Assembly: GCF_003594875.1 (NCBI RefSeq)
Contig: NZ_QZEY01000017.1
Location: forward strand, 1-64,000
DNA from: Bailinhaonella thermotolerans
GTDB lineage: Bacteria; Actinomycetota; Actinomycetes; Streptosporangiales; Streptosporangiaceae
Length of the DNA: 64,000 bases
Direction of reading: 5' to 3'
Shown here: in pieces, positions 51,926-60,276 of the stretch
How positions within the stretch are numbered: the first letter of the stretch is position 1
Layout: every line of letters begins with the position of its first letter
The notes under the pieces: model-generated
Databases searched by the model: none
What the model saw: the letters and a program-made list of their open reading frames with translations, nothing else
What the model was told of the DNA's origin: nothing
Made by a program: the position numbers and the translations under genes

Positions 51926-52010
51926 CTCGGGAGGCGGGAGACCGCCGAACCGTCCCCTCGCGCCGCCGTTCGGCCGGGGGCTTCCTGTCAATGAAAGGGC
52001 GACGACCCGC

Positions 52011-52559
52011 ATGACAACGTTTCCAGCGGAGAACCAGCAGCGCCTGCTGTTGGAGGCCGGGCTCGATGCCTATTTCAACGCCCAGTGGATCGACATCGGA
52101 GATATCGGCGAGGTGGCCCGGCGGCTGCACGTCGTCTCGGACACCATGGTGACCTGTGGTCTCCAGACCGCCACAACCTCATACGACCCCACCTCGTGGC
52201 CGCACAAGGTTTGGATCACCTCGCTCACCCCCGCCTGGTCCCTCGTTCTGGCTGTCGCGGGGATCATTCCCGACACCATGGAGAGGCTCAGCGCTGGTGG
52301 CCATCGCGTCTTCGAAATCTTCGGCGATGACGAGGAGATGGAGCAGATCCAGTATGCGTTCGACGGGGACATCCTCGGGGAGTTCTTCGCCTATGAGGAG
52401 TTCAATGCGTATTGGCAGGACCTGAGCTACGACTCGCTGGAAGAGGAATTGGAGATGTACCTGTGCATCATGGGGCGGATTACGGGCCGCTTCTTCGACC
52501 GTGACTGGCTCGCTTCTCAAGGACTGCTCGGCGAGGTTCCCTGGACCACACGGCCGTGA
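52011..52559 (+). CDS. DUF6461-like protein, second copy
   Basis: A 182-residue soluble, acidic protein that shares with the previous one the core WSLVLAVAGIIPDTMERLSA, then a small-residue turn and an aromatic strand. It is otherwise very different in sequence, with an acidic run GDDEEMEQIQYAFDGD and an acidic helix DSLEEELEMY. Codon usage is less GC-biased than in its neighbours (many AT-ending codons), which may show recent transfer. It probably shares an operon with the gene at 51305. Function unknown. Confidence 0.65.
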   Translation: MTTFPAENQQRLLLEAGLDAYFNAQWIDIGDIGEVARRLHVVSDTMVTCGLQTATTSYDPTSWPHKVWITSLTPAWSLVLAVAGIIPDTMERLSAGGHRVFEIFGDDEEMEQIQYAFDGDILGEFFAYEEFNAYWQDLSYDSLEEELEMYLCIMGRITGRFFDRDWLASQGLLGEVPWTTRP

Positions 52560-53017
52560 TCGCAGCGACGTGGCGATCCGCCGGGTCTGCTGACGGTGCG
52601 GTGAGACGAGACTCCCCGGCCCCGGCCTCCGGCCACCAGGGCCAGTCGACGGGGTAGTGCCGGGGTCAAGAAGCGCAAGAGCCGGCCAGGCGGCGGACGT
52701 CGGCACGGATCGACCGGCGCAGCAACCACCTCAGCGGGTGCCGCCGGAGAAGACGGCAGAAACGGGCCGCGTGCTGAGGAAGTTGCTGGTTAGCGGACGT
52801 TTCTCGACGGCGGCTATGATGGGCGAAAATTCCAACAAAGAATGACCTCTGCTGTCGGGCCTCGTGGTGCGCAAGGGCTGGGCGCTGATGGGTCCACGAC
52901 GGCGATCAGGCCGAGCTTGGCTACAAGCGGCGGCAACTCATCAAGACCTCGCGGAAGAGCGCTGCCGGAGGTCTGCCGGTGCCAGGGGGCGACCGCAACT
53001 GCATCAGACCCGCGTCC
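52560..53017. other. Gene-poor stretch
   Basis: No gene is supported in these 458 bases. Short frames around 52880-52990 (DQAELGYKRRQLIKTSRKSA) look faintly protein-like but have neither start nor partner sequence, so they may be a relic of an unknown gene. Confidence 0.4.
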
Positions 53018-53647
53018 TCACTCACCGACCGGCTCGTCGTGGCGCCCCGGCCGCAGGGCACCCGCGCGCACGGCAGCGAGCGTGACGCGCACCGCCTGGT
53101 CGGCGGTCGTCTCGTCTACCGGTTCGGCGGTGATGAGCAGACGCAGGTAGATCGGCGCGGCCAGGGTCTTCAGCACCTCGGCGGGATCGATGTCCGCGGG
53201 AAGCTGGCCGCGCTCGATGGCACGCCTCAGCACCGGCTCAGCTCTGGCGAGCCGGTCGTCGAACACCTGTCGGCGGGCTGCGGCGATCTGAGGAAGATGG
53301 GCCGCCCCCGTGAACATGGCGGCCAGGATGGCCTGCCCGGCCGGGCTGGTGAGCGCTTGGACGATCGAGCGCGCCAGCGCCCGCAGGTCAGTCTCGATCG
53401 AGCCGGTGTCGGGCACGGGGATGTCCGTCGCCATGTGTTCGGCCAGGGCGTCGGTGAGCAGGCTCTCGCGATCTTTCCATCGGCGGTACACCGTCGTCTT
53501 GTGGACCCCGGCGCGCTGGGCGACGTTCTCGACGGTCATCGAGGCGTAGCCCTTGTCCACGAGTTCGGCGAGGGTGGCGGCGTGGACGGCGGCGCGTACT
53601 TTGGCGCCGCGGCCGACCGGCCGGGCAGGGGGTTGACCAGACCACAT
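53018..53647 (-). CDS. TetR-family regulator
   Basis: A 209-residue TetR protein. The helix-turn-helix lies at about residues 38-60 (VENVAQRAGVHKTTVYRRWK, an R-R-W-type recognition helix), and the C-terminal part (ALTSPAGQAILAAMFTGA) is of the TetR_C_16-like type. ATG 53647 sits inside one of two matching palindromes, so autorepression is very likely. It is divergent from an SDR gene at 53749 that it should also repress. Ligand unknown. Confidence 0.9.
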   Translation of the reverse strand: MWSGQPPARPVGRGAKVRAAVHAATLAELVDKGYASMTVENVAQRAGVHKTTVYRRWKDRESLLTDALAEHMATDIPVPDTGSIETDLRALARSIVQALTSPAGQAILAAMFTGAAHLPQIAAARRQVFDDRLARAEPVLRRAIERGQLPADIDPAEVLKTLAAPIYLRLLITAEPVDETTADQAVRVTLAAVRAGALRPGRHDEPVGE

Positions 53648-53715
53648 TGCAACTCCATGTTGCGATATTCGAGAGCGAATGACAGGATCAATCTATCGCA
53701 ACTCGAAGTTGCGAT
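53646..53715. promoter_or_regulatory. Twin TetR operators (ATCGCAACT-type)
   Basis: Site 1 (53646-53666) is ATTGCAACT-CCA-TGTTGCGAT, nearly symmetrical; site 2 (53695-53715) is ATCGCAACT-CGA-AGTTGCGAT, perfect over 9-bp arms. Both are 21 bp long and are 49 bp apart centre to centre. Site 1 covers the TetR start codon, and site 2 lies 34 bases before the SDR start. Confidence 0.85.
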
Positions 53716-53748
53716 GCGTTGGTCCCCATTCCTCTGAGGTGGCACATC

Positions 53749-54696
53749 ATGCACAGCCCTCCCGCCTGGACCTTCCACACCATCCCCGACCAGACCGGCC
53801 GTGTCGCGGTGGTGACCGGAGCCAACAGCGGCATCGGCTACATCACCGCCCGCGAACTGGCCCGCCGCGGCGCGCAGGTCGTCCTGGCCTGCCGCGACCC
53901 CGAACGGGGCCGGCTCGCGCTGATCCGCATGCAAGGCGAGGTGCCTGGCGCCCACCTGGAACTGCGCCAGGTGGACCTGGGCAGCCTGGCCTCCGTCCGC
54001 GAGTTCGCCGCCGGATGGGACCGTGGCCAGCTCGATCTGCTGGTGAACAACGCGGGGGTAGCGATGGTGCCGTACGCCCGGACCGCCGACGGGTTCGAGT
54101 CGCAGTTCGGCATCAACCACCTGGGCACCTTCGCCCTGACCGGCCTGCTGCTGCCGCACCTGCTCGCCGCGCCCGACCCACGGGTGATAACCGTCAGCAG
54201 CGAAGGCCAGCGCTTCGCCCGCTTCGACCTGCGCAACCTCAACGCCGAGCGCAGATATCGCTCGGCGTTCGCCTATGTGCAGTCCAAGCGAGCCAACCTC
54301 TACTTCGCCATGGAGTTGCAGCGCCGGGCCGACGCTGCCGGGCTGCGGCTGCGCAGCATGGCCGTCGCCCCCGGGCTCACCCGCACCAACGTGCTCACCG
54401 GCGGTGCCAACAGCGACAGAGGTCGACTGTACGCGACTCTTACGCGCCTGCTGGTGCGCGCAGCCTTCCGCCCGACGCCGGAAGGAGCGAAGACCTCGCT
54501 GTTCGCGGCGACGGTACCGGACCTGCCCGGCGGCAGCTACATCGTTCCCGACGGGCCGCTGCAACTGCGCGGCGAGCCCATACGCCGCACCCGCGAACGC
54601 GCCATCCGCGACATCGATACGGCCGCTCACCTGTGGCAACTGTCCGAACGCCTGACCGGAGTCACCTACGCCTTGCCAGCGTGTTGCGGTTGGTGA
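53749..54696 (+). CDS. Short-chain dehydrogenase/reductase (WWOX/retinol-DH-like)
   Basis: A 315-residue SDR. Coenzyme motif TGANSGIG at residues 23-30, NNAGVA in the centre, Ser in VSSEG and the catalytic YxxxK in FAYVQSKRANL. Length and the C-terminal extension fit the retinol-dehydrogenase/protochlorophyllide-reductase-like group common in actinomycetes. ATG 53749 has GAGGTGG upstream. The last six codons (after TGVTY) come from the Tn3 relic, so the original C-terminus is altered. Likely repressed by the divergent TetR. Confidence 0.88.
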   Translation: MHSPPAWTFHTIPDQTGRVAVVTGANSGIGYITARELARRGAQVVLACRDPERGRLALIRMQGEVPGAHLELRQVDLGSLASVREFAAGWDRGQLDLLVNNAGVAMVPYARTADGFESQFGINHLGTFALTGLLLPHLLAAPDPRVITVSSEGQRFARFDLRNLNAERRYRSAFAYVQSKRANLYFAMELQRRADAAGLRLRSMAVAPGLTRTNVLTGGANSDRGRLYATLTRLLVRAAFRPTPEGAKTSLFAATVPDLPGGSYIVPDGPLQLRGEPIRRTRERAIRDIDTAAHLWQLSERLTGVTYALPACCGW

Positions 54697-54925
54697 CCTG
54701 AGTGATCTGCTCGAGAAGGTCTGGATCTGACAGGTACCGCAGGAGCGTAATCGTTCTGACGGCGCGGCCGAGCTCGCGGAAGGCGCGGTAGAGCCGGTTC
54801 CTGCGGGGGTGGTTGCCCAGGCGGCGCAGCAGGGTGACCGAGGACAGCCGGTTCTCCCGGATGGAGATCGCGGTGCGGAGCAGGTCCGTCCAGTGCGTCT
54901 CGATCAGGGTCCGGTGGTCGTGCCC
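54662..54925 (-). pseudogene. Tn3-family transposase fragment
   Basis: The minus strand reads HWTDLLRTAISIRENRLSSV, RRLGNHPRRNRLYRAFRELG and DLLEQITQVTNRNTLARRR, a piece of the C-terminal DDE region of a Tn3 transposase. It is cut off on both sides by the SDR gene and the SRPBCC fragment. It has no start and no terminal repeats. Confidence 0.75.
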
Positions 54926-55065
54926 ACCTGGACGATGCCTTCGGGGTGCGGCGCCATCGTCTCGACGCCCTTGCGCCAGCGCGGGTCCTGGCCGTAGTCG
55001 GCGACCACCGCCCACACACGCGCGGCCGGGCAGGCGATCTCCCCGTCCTCCTGAAGCTCGATCAT
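54922..55065 (-). pseudogene. SRPBCC-family protein, N-terminal fragment
   Basis: From ATG 55065 (with a GGATGATCG spacer) about 48 codons encode MIELQEDGEIACPAARVWAV, then VADYGQDPRWRKGVETMAPH, the start of a polyketide-cyclase/SRPBCC lipid-binding protein of about 145 residues. It breaks off at the Tn3 fragment, whose insertion destroyed it. Confidence 0.6.
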
Positions 55066-55081
55066 CCGGCGATGCTATGGA

Positions 55082-55411
55082 ATGGCCCAGATGCCGATGA
55101 ACACGGTGCACGTTCGTGGTCACCGCGCCAGCGAGAAGGAAAACCTTGACCGCCGGCTCGACGCGCTCCAGGCCGCCGGCCGCGAACCGATCTTCTCCGA
55201 CGAACCCTCCGGCAGGAACGCCGATCGGCCCGAGTTCGCCCGGGCGCTCGACGTGTGCCGTCAAGGCGACGTCCTGGTCGTGGCCGGGACCTACCGGATC
55301 CTGGCCCGGTCCCTGGCCGATCTGCTCACCATCGTCAACGACCTCGGGCGGAGAGGAGCCCGGTCACGTCGTCGGCGGAGCCGGCGCGGTGGGCGGAGCC
55401 GGCGCGGATGA
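55082..55411 (+). pseudogene. Serine resolvase, N-terminal half
   Basis: The frame reads VRGHRASEKENLDRRLDALQ and EPSGRNADRPEFARALDVCR, then GDVLVVAGTYRILARSLADL, the catalytic domain of a Tn3-type resolvase with the active-site Ser in HRAS. It degenerates into Arg-rich text after LGRRG (about 55350). The DNA-binding half is absent. Residues 1-85 are kept here, while a C-terminal half of the same family lies at 25551. The DNA from 55412 to 55663 shows nothing I can name. Confidence 0.7.
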
Positions 55412-55663
55412 GCTGGTGGCATCCGGTGGATGTCGCCGAGGTGATGGGCCGGGGACGGCGCCGACCGGTCCGCCCGGGCGGGACGGCCTCCTCCGCCGTG
55501 CCCAGGATCGCCCGAGTTCAGCCCGGGCGATCGGTGGTTGTCGTCGGGGCTGAGCGGAGGCTGCGGGCTACTTGGTGGTGGGCCTCGGGCTTGGCGTGGG
55601 GAAGTTCCTGCCGGGGCGCGGCGAGCAGGTCGGCGATCCCGCCGTGCGGCAACGTCCTGTTTC

Positions 55664-56407
55664 TCACGGCTCCTCTCCGAGGACTGGGGCCGGGGTGGTG
55701 ACGGCGGTGGCGATGCAGTCCAGGACGCGGTCCAGGCCGTGGCGGAACTGGTCCTCGCGGCTCAGGCGGGGGCGACGGGCCTGCATCACGATCTTGGTGA
55801 AGATCGGGTAGTCCCCGCTCTCCACCACCTGCCGAATACGCGGGTAGCTCCGCGCGATGCGCTCGGGCTCGCTGAGCCCGCTGCGGCGGACTTCCTCGGT
55901 CGAGCTGATCTCCTCGCGGACGGCGCCCTCGACATAGCTGTTCAGCAGGGCGATGAGCTGGAGATTCTCGTCGATGGAGACGTGACCGTCCAAGACCCCC
56001 ATCACGTGCTCGATCAAGCGCAACTGGTTGGGGCCGTAGCTGTGCAGCGACCGGTGCACGGTGGCGACCCATGGGTGGCGCAGCCACATGGCCCGCACTT
56101 CGTGGGCGTAGTGGGCCAGGTCCGCGCGCCAGTCGCCGGAGGGCAGGCCCGACACGTCGATCTCGCCCTGCAGCCGGTCGGCCACGAGTTCGACGAGGTC
56201 GTCGCGGCTGGGCACGTACCGGTAGAGCGACATCGCGCCCGCGCCGATCTCGGCGGCGACGCGCCGCATGGTGGCCGCCTCCAGCCCCTCGGCGTCGGCG
56301 ATCCGGATCGCGGCCTCTGCGATCTGGGCTCGGCTGTAGGTCGGCTTCGGCCCGCGCGCGGGCCGCTCGGGCCGCATCCAGATGTTCACGTACTCGGCGT
56401 CGGTCAC
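55664..56407 (-). CDS. TetR-family regulator (TetR_C_1-type)
   Basis: A 247-residue regulator. GTG 56407 follows GGGAGG. The helix-turn-helix is at about residues 38-60 (MRRVAAEIGAGAMSLYRYVP), the form of the TetR/TetR_C subgroup in which the ligand is a drug exported by the neighbour. The C-terminal domain (WLRHPWVATVHRSLHSYGPN) fits. It is divergent from the DrrAB-like transporter genes and faces a directly repeated operator. Repression of the transporter until drug binds is the standard model. Confidence 0.92.
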   Translation of the reverse strand: MTDAEYVNIWMRPERPARGPKPTYSRAQIAEAAIRIADAEGLEAATMRRVAAEIGAGAMSLYRYVPSRDDLVELVADRLQGEIDVSGLPSGDWRADLAHYAHEVRAMWLRHPWVATVHRSLHSYGPNQLRLIEHVMGVLDGHVSIDENLQLIALLNSYVEGAVREEISSTEEVRRSGLSEPERIARSYPRIRQVVESGDYPIFTKIVMQARRPRLSREDQFRHGLDRVLDCIATAVTTPAPVLGEEP

Positions 56408-56427
56408 CGGGCTCCACCTCCCTAGTT

Positions 56428-56485
56428 GCGTACATAGTACCCAGTAACCTAATCTGACCGCGAAACCGCGTACAGCGTACCCAGT
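56428..56485. promoter_or_regulatory. Directly repeated TetR operators (GTAC-nnn-GTAC)
   Basis: GCGTACATAGTACCCAGT (56428-56445) and GCGTACAGCGTACCCAGT (56468-56485) differ at two positions and are 40 bp apart. Each contains the small dyad GTAC-nnn-GTAC. They lie between the TetR start and the ABC ATPase start, the second ending 10 bases before the GTG. Confidence 0.8.
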
Positions 56486-56494
56486 GGAGGGATC

Positions 56495-57439
56495 GTGACT
56501 GATCCGATCGTGGTCGCCGAGGGGCTGCGCAAGTCCTTCGGCGACACTCATGCGCTGCAGGGACTCGACCTGAGTGTTCCCCAGGGAACGGTCTGCGGCG
56601 TCCTGGGGCCGAACGGCGCCGGGAAGACGACCGCGGTGCGCATCCTGGCCACCCTGTCCGTGCCCGACACCGGGCACGCGCGCATCGCCGGGTACGACGT
56701 CGTCCGCGAGGCCGGCCAGGTGCGCGCGAACATCGGGCTCGCGGGCCAGTACGCCGCCGTGGACGAGAAGCTCAGCGGCCGCGCCAACCTGCGCATGTTC
56801 GGCCGGCTCTACCACCTGCCGAGGCGCCAGGCGTACCGGCGGGCCGACGAGCTGCTGGAGCGCTTCGGCCTGATGGACGCCGCGGACCGGCCGGTTCTCG
56901 GCTACTCCGGCGGCATGCGGCGCCGGCTCGACCTGATCACCTGCCTCATCCTGCGCCCCCAGGTGCTCTTCCTGGACGAGCCCACCACCGGACTGGACCC
57001 GCGCAGCCGCGGCGAGATCTGGGACAGCGTCCGCGAGCTGGTGGCCGACGGCACCACCGTGCTGCTCACCACGCAGTACCTGGACGAGGCCGACCAGCTG
57101 GCCGACGACATCGCGGTCATCGACCACGGGCGGGTGATCGCCACCGGCACGCCCGACGAGCTGAAGGCCGTGATCGGCGACCGCCTCGACGTCACCCTCG
57201 AAGACCCGGCCGCGCTGCCCGCCGCGATGGGCGTCCTGAACGCCCTCACCGGCGCCGACCCCGCCGCGACCGGCGCCGGCCGACTCAGCGTCGCCCTGCC
57301 CGGCGGCCGTCTGCGGCTCGCCGACGTCGTGCGCGAGCTCGACCACGCCGGAGTGGCCGCCGCCGACGTGACCCTGCGCCGCCCCACCCTCGACGAGGTG
57401 TTCCTGCGCCTCACCGACCGCAAGGAGACCGTCCGATGA
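56495..57439 (+). CDS. DrrA-type ABC exporter ATPase
   Basis: A 314-residue drug-exporter ATPase. Walker A GPNGAGKTT at residues 38-46, signature YSGGMRRRLDL, Walker B VLFLDEPTTGLD, and the C-terminal DUF4162-type tail with PTLDEVFLRLTD that marks the daunorubicin-resistance (DrrA) family. GTG 56495 follows GGAGGGAT. It is coupled with the permease by a 4-bp ATGA overlap. It energises export of a hydrophobic compound, unknown here. Confidence 0.94.
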   Translation: MTDPIVVAEGLRKSFGDTHALQGLDLSVPQGTVCGVLGPNGAGKTTAVRILATLSVPDTGHARIAGYDVVREAGQVRANIGLAGQYAAVDEKLSGRANLRMFGRLYHLPRRQAYRRADELLERFGLMDAADRPVLGYSGGMRRRLDLITCLILRPQVLFLDEPTTGLDPRSRGEIWDSVRELVADGTTVLLTTQYLDEADQLADDIAVIDHGRVIATGTPDELKAVIGDRLDVTLEDPAALPAAMGVLNALTGADPAATGAGRLSVALPGGRLRLADVVRELDHAGVAAADVTLRRPTLDEVFLRLTDRKETVR

Positions 57440-58254
57440 CCACCCACACCCCACCCCTGGGCCGCCTGCGCTGGACGGTCGCCGACGGCCTGACCCTGGT
57501 CGGCCGCGAGCTGGGCCGGTTACGGCAGGAGCCCGGGCAGGTCGTCGCCGCGCTCATCTTCCCGATCGTCATGGTGGTGCTGTTCGGGTACGTCTTCGGC
57601 AGCGCCATCCAGGTGCCGGGCGGCGGCGACTACCGCGAGTACCTCATGCCCGGGCTGTTCGCGATGGTGACCTTCACCGCCATGCAGGGGGTCATGGGGC
57701 GGATGGCCGCCGACGCCTCCCACGGGGTGATGGACCGTTTCCGCTCCATGCCGATGGCGCGGCTGGCGGTGCCATTCGGGCAGACCGGCGCCGACTCCGT
57801 GATCGGCGTGCCGCTGCTGGCCGCCATGGTGGCCACGGGCCTGCTGGTGGGCTGGCGGCCGCACCTCGGCCCGCTCGCCACCGCCGAGGCATTCGCGCTG
57901 ATCGCGCTGCTGCGCTACGCGCTCGGCTGGGTGGGCGCCTACCTGGGGCTGGCGGTGAAGGACGAGCAGACCGCCACCCAGCTCGCGCCGCTGTTCCTGC
58001 CGATCACGATGCTGTCCAACGCGTTCGTCCCGACCGAGGGCATGCCCGCCTGGCTGCGCCTGATCGCCGAATGGAACCCGATCAGCGCGCTCACCGCCGC
58101 CACCCGCCGGCTGTTCGGCAATGCGGGCGCCCCGGCCGAGGGCACGGCCTGGCCGCTCGCGCATCCGAGCGCCGCCGTCCTGCTCTGGTCGGCCGTCCTG
58201 CTGGCCGTGTTCGTCCCGCTGTCGCTGCGCGCCTACGCGCGCCGAGGACGCTGA
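57436..58254 (+). CDS. DrrB-type ABC-2 permease
   Basis: A 272-residue integral membrane protein with six helices of the ABC-2 type. The EYLMPGLFAMVTFTAMQGV segment and the C-terminal LRLIAEWNPISALTAATRRL match DrrB/NodJ-like permeases. It overlaps the ATPase gene by 4 bp and completes the exporter. A serine hydrolase gene follows after 75 bp and may share the transcript, since no terminator is seen between them. Confidence 0.94.
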   Translation: MTTHTPPLGRLRWTVADGLTLVGRELGRLRQEPGQVVAALIFPIVMVVLFGYVFGSAIQVPGGGDYREYLMPGLFAMVTFTAMQGVMGRMAADASHGVMDRFRSMPMARLAVPFGQTGADSVIGVPLLAAMVATGLLVGWRPHLGPLATAEAFALIALLRYALGWVGAYLGLAVKDEQTATQLAPLFLPITMLSNAFVPTEGMPAWLRLIAEWNPISALTAATRRLFGNAGAPAEGTAWPLAHPSAAVLLWSAVLLAVFVPLSLRAYARRGR

Positions 58255-58329
58255 CCGCCCGGACGCCGCGCCCCGCCCGTTCCCCCGATCCGTTCACCTG
58301 CGAACGGCTCCCTTTCGAAAGGCACGTAC

Positions 58330-59457
58330 GTGACGCACGACATCTACCAAGAGGTACAGCGGGCCCTGGACCGCGCCGTGGCCGAGGACGGCGTTCCCGG
58401 CATCGTCGCCGAGATTCACGACGCCGGCGAGACCTGGTTGGGCACCGCGGGAGTGGCCGACCTCGCGAGCGGCCGACGGCGCCGGCCCGGGGAGTACCTG
58501 CACATCGGCAGCTCCGGCAAGGCCTTCACCGCCGCCACCGTGCTGGCCCTGGCGGCCGAGGGCAGGCTGAGCCTCGATGACCCGGTCAGCGCGTGGCTGC
58601 CCGGAGTCATGGAGGCGGGCGGCTACGACGGCGACAAGATCACCGTCCGGCATCTGCTCAACCACACCGGCGGCCTGTTCCTCACCGGCCTGGCGCCGGA
58701 ACTGCTGATGAGCATGATCAGCTGGCCGCCTCCCGTCTGGACCCCCTCCGAGCTCATCCGGCTCGCGGTGTCCCAGCCGCCGGTCGCCGGGCCGGGCGAG
58801 CGCTTCGTCTACTCCAACGGCGGCTACTACCTGGCCGGCGCGATCATCGAGAAGGTCACCGGCGACTCCTACGCCGCCGCAGTCGAGCGCGCGGTCATCC
58901 GCCCGCTCGGCCTTGCCCAGACCTACGTACGGCCGGCCGACGCCACCGGCTATCCCGGCCCGCATCCCACGGGCTACGTCACCACCGCCCTCAAGGACGG
59001 CGTCGACCCGGCGGCGCTCACCGCGGAGAACTGGGCGTCGATGATCGACTACGAAAGGCCGCCCACCGACGTCACCGCGCTCAACACCTCCTGGGGCTGG
59101 GCCGCCGGCGGCGTCGTCTCCACCACCGAAGACCTGGCCCGTTTCCTGAAGGCGATCGCGACCGGCACCCTGCTGCCCCCGCCCCAGCACCACGAGATGT
59201 GGACCATGGTCGACGCCGACGGCGCCGGGTGGCTGCCGCACGCCCGGTACGGCCTCGGCGTGATCGAGTTCGACAGCGCGGCCCTGGACGGCCTCACCGT
59301 GCGCGGCGTCAGCGGCACCCTCCCCGGCTCCTTCACCCTCGCGCTCACCACCGACGACGGCCACCGAAGCGTCGTCATCCACGCCAACATCGAACCCAAG
59401 ACCCTGAACGTCGCCACCGACATCATCAAGGCGGTATATGGCGTATCCCTCGCCTGA
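58330..59457 (+). CDS. Serine beta-lactamase-like hydrolase
   Basis: A 375-residue protein of the beta-lactamase/transpeptidase fold (class C-like). SxxK reads S61-S-G-K64 in HIGSSGKAFTA, and the YxN motif is Tyr161-Ser-Asn163 in FVYSNGGYY. A late HxG-type triad position is in RGVSGTLPG with a Val/Ser variation. No signal peptide is present (MTHDIYQEV), so it is cytosolic and more likely an esterase or peptidase than a beta-lactamase. GTG 58330 follows GAAAGG. Possibly part of the TetR/DrrAB operon and able to modify the exported compound. Confidence 0.87.
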   Translation: MTHDIYQEVQRALDRAVAEDGVPGIVAEIHDAGETWLGTAGVADLASGRRRRPGEYLHIGSSGKAFTAATVLALAAEGRLSLDDPVSAWLPGVMEAGGYDGDKITVRHLLNHTGGLFLTGLAPELLMSMISWPPPVWTPSELIRLAVSQPPVAGPGERFVYSNGGYYLAGAIIEKVTGDSYAAAVERAVIRPLGLAQTYVRPADATGYPGPHPTGYVTTALKDGVDPAALTAENWASMIDYERPPTDVTALNTSWGWAAGGVVSTTEDLARFLKAIATGTLLPPPQHHEMWTMVDADGAGWLPHARYGLGVIEFDSAALDGLTVRGVSGTLPGSFTLALTTDDGHRSVVIHANIEPKTLNVATDIIKAVYGVSLA

Positions 59458-59513
59458 CCGCCCCGCCCGAACCCGGGCCGCGCCGGAGACGCCACCCCGG
59501 CGCGGCCCGCACC

Positions 59514-60197
59514 TCACCCCCAGGAGGATGCCGAGTCCGGGGCCAGCCCGACGAGGTAGGTGGACCGCTCCAGCAGCTCTGGGGTGAGGCGGACGCCGGT
59601 GAGGTGCTCGGCGAGCGCGAACGTCGCCCCCTGGCACAGGGTGACGCCGCAGACGTCCCCATCCAGGTCCTCGTCGAGCTCGTCCTCCAGGTCCTCGTCG
59701 TCCTCGTCGTCGGGCTCGGTGAGGTCGAAGCCCACCTGCCGCATGACGCCTGCGAGAGCGTCGGGGTCGCTGCCCCAGCGCTGGTAGGCGAGCAGGGGGT
59801 CGAACTCCAGCCGCAGGTCGCCGTCGTCGGCCCAGAAGAAGCGGCCCGCGAGCTCGACGTTGCGGGAATGCGAGACGACCCGTCCGCCCGCGGACAGGGC
59901 CGTGATGACCTCGCTCGAGGCGCCCAGGCCGCTCGTGTGCTCGACCAGCAGCGCCCACCCCTCGACGGTGAGGGCGCCGACGAGCGCGCCGTCCCAGTAC
60001 CCGCCGGACCGCGGCCCCGACATGGCGGTCTCCAGCAGCGTGCCGAGCCGCGCCGGGCCGAACCCCTCGGTCGTGGCCCGGAGCCGCGCGAGGAGCGTCT
60101 CCGCGGTCATGCCCTGGACGAGCGTGAGGCAGTACCCCTGGGACAGGGCGTTGAAGTGCTCGTCGAACCAGGTGTAGTCGTGCGCGGTCGCGATCAC
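59514..60197 (-). CDS. DUF6461-like protein, third copy
   Basis: A 227-residue protein. It has the clearest family pattern of the three here: GYCLTLVQGMTAETLLARLR, GWALLVEHTSGLG, SAGGRVVSHSRNVELAGRFFW and GSDPDALAGVMRQVGFDL. A very acidic run, DDEDDEDLEDELDEDLDGD, near residues 160-180 may be unstructured. Start uncertain: GTG 60197 fits the family N-terminus; GTG codons upstream are in frame. It lies just downstream of the RHS-repeat gene on the same strand. A role as immunity protein for an RHS toxin is inference only. Confidence 0.75.
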   Translation of the reverse strand: MIATAHDYTWFDEHFNALSQGYCLTLVQGMTAETLLARLRATTEGFGPARLGTLLETAMSGPRSGGYWDGALVGALTVEGWALLVEHTSGLGASSEVITALSAGGRVVSHSRNVELAGRFFWADDGDLRLEFDPLLAYQRWGSDPDALAGVMRQVGFDLTEPDDEDDEDLEDELDEDLDGDVCGVTLCQGATFALAEHLTGVRLTPELLERSTYLVGLAPDSASSWG

Positions 60198-60276
60198 CCG
60201 GTCATGGTGCCAGGAACCTCCGACAACGATCACCACCCCTCCCGGCCCGCCTGGCCGGGGCCGCGCTCGCCCGCCG

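Noticed and set aside
58330-59457. Secreted beta-lactamase conferring resistance
   Set aside because: SxxK and YxN are present, but there is no signal peptide and the third motif is not a clear KTG, so a cytosolic esterase or peptidase is more likely.
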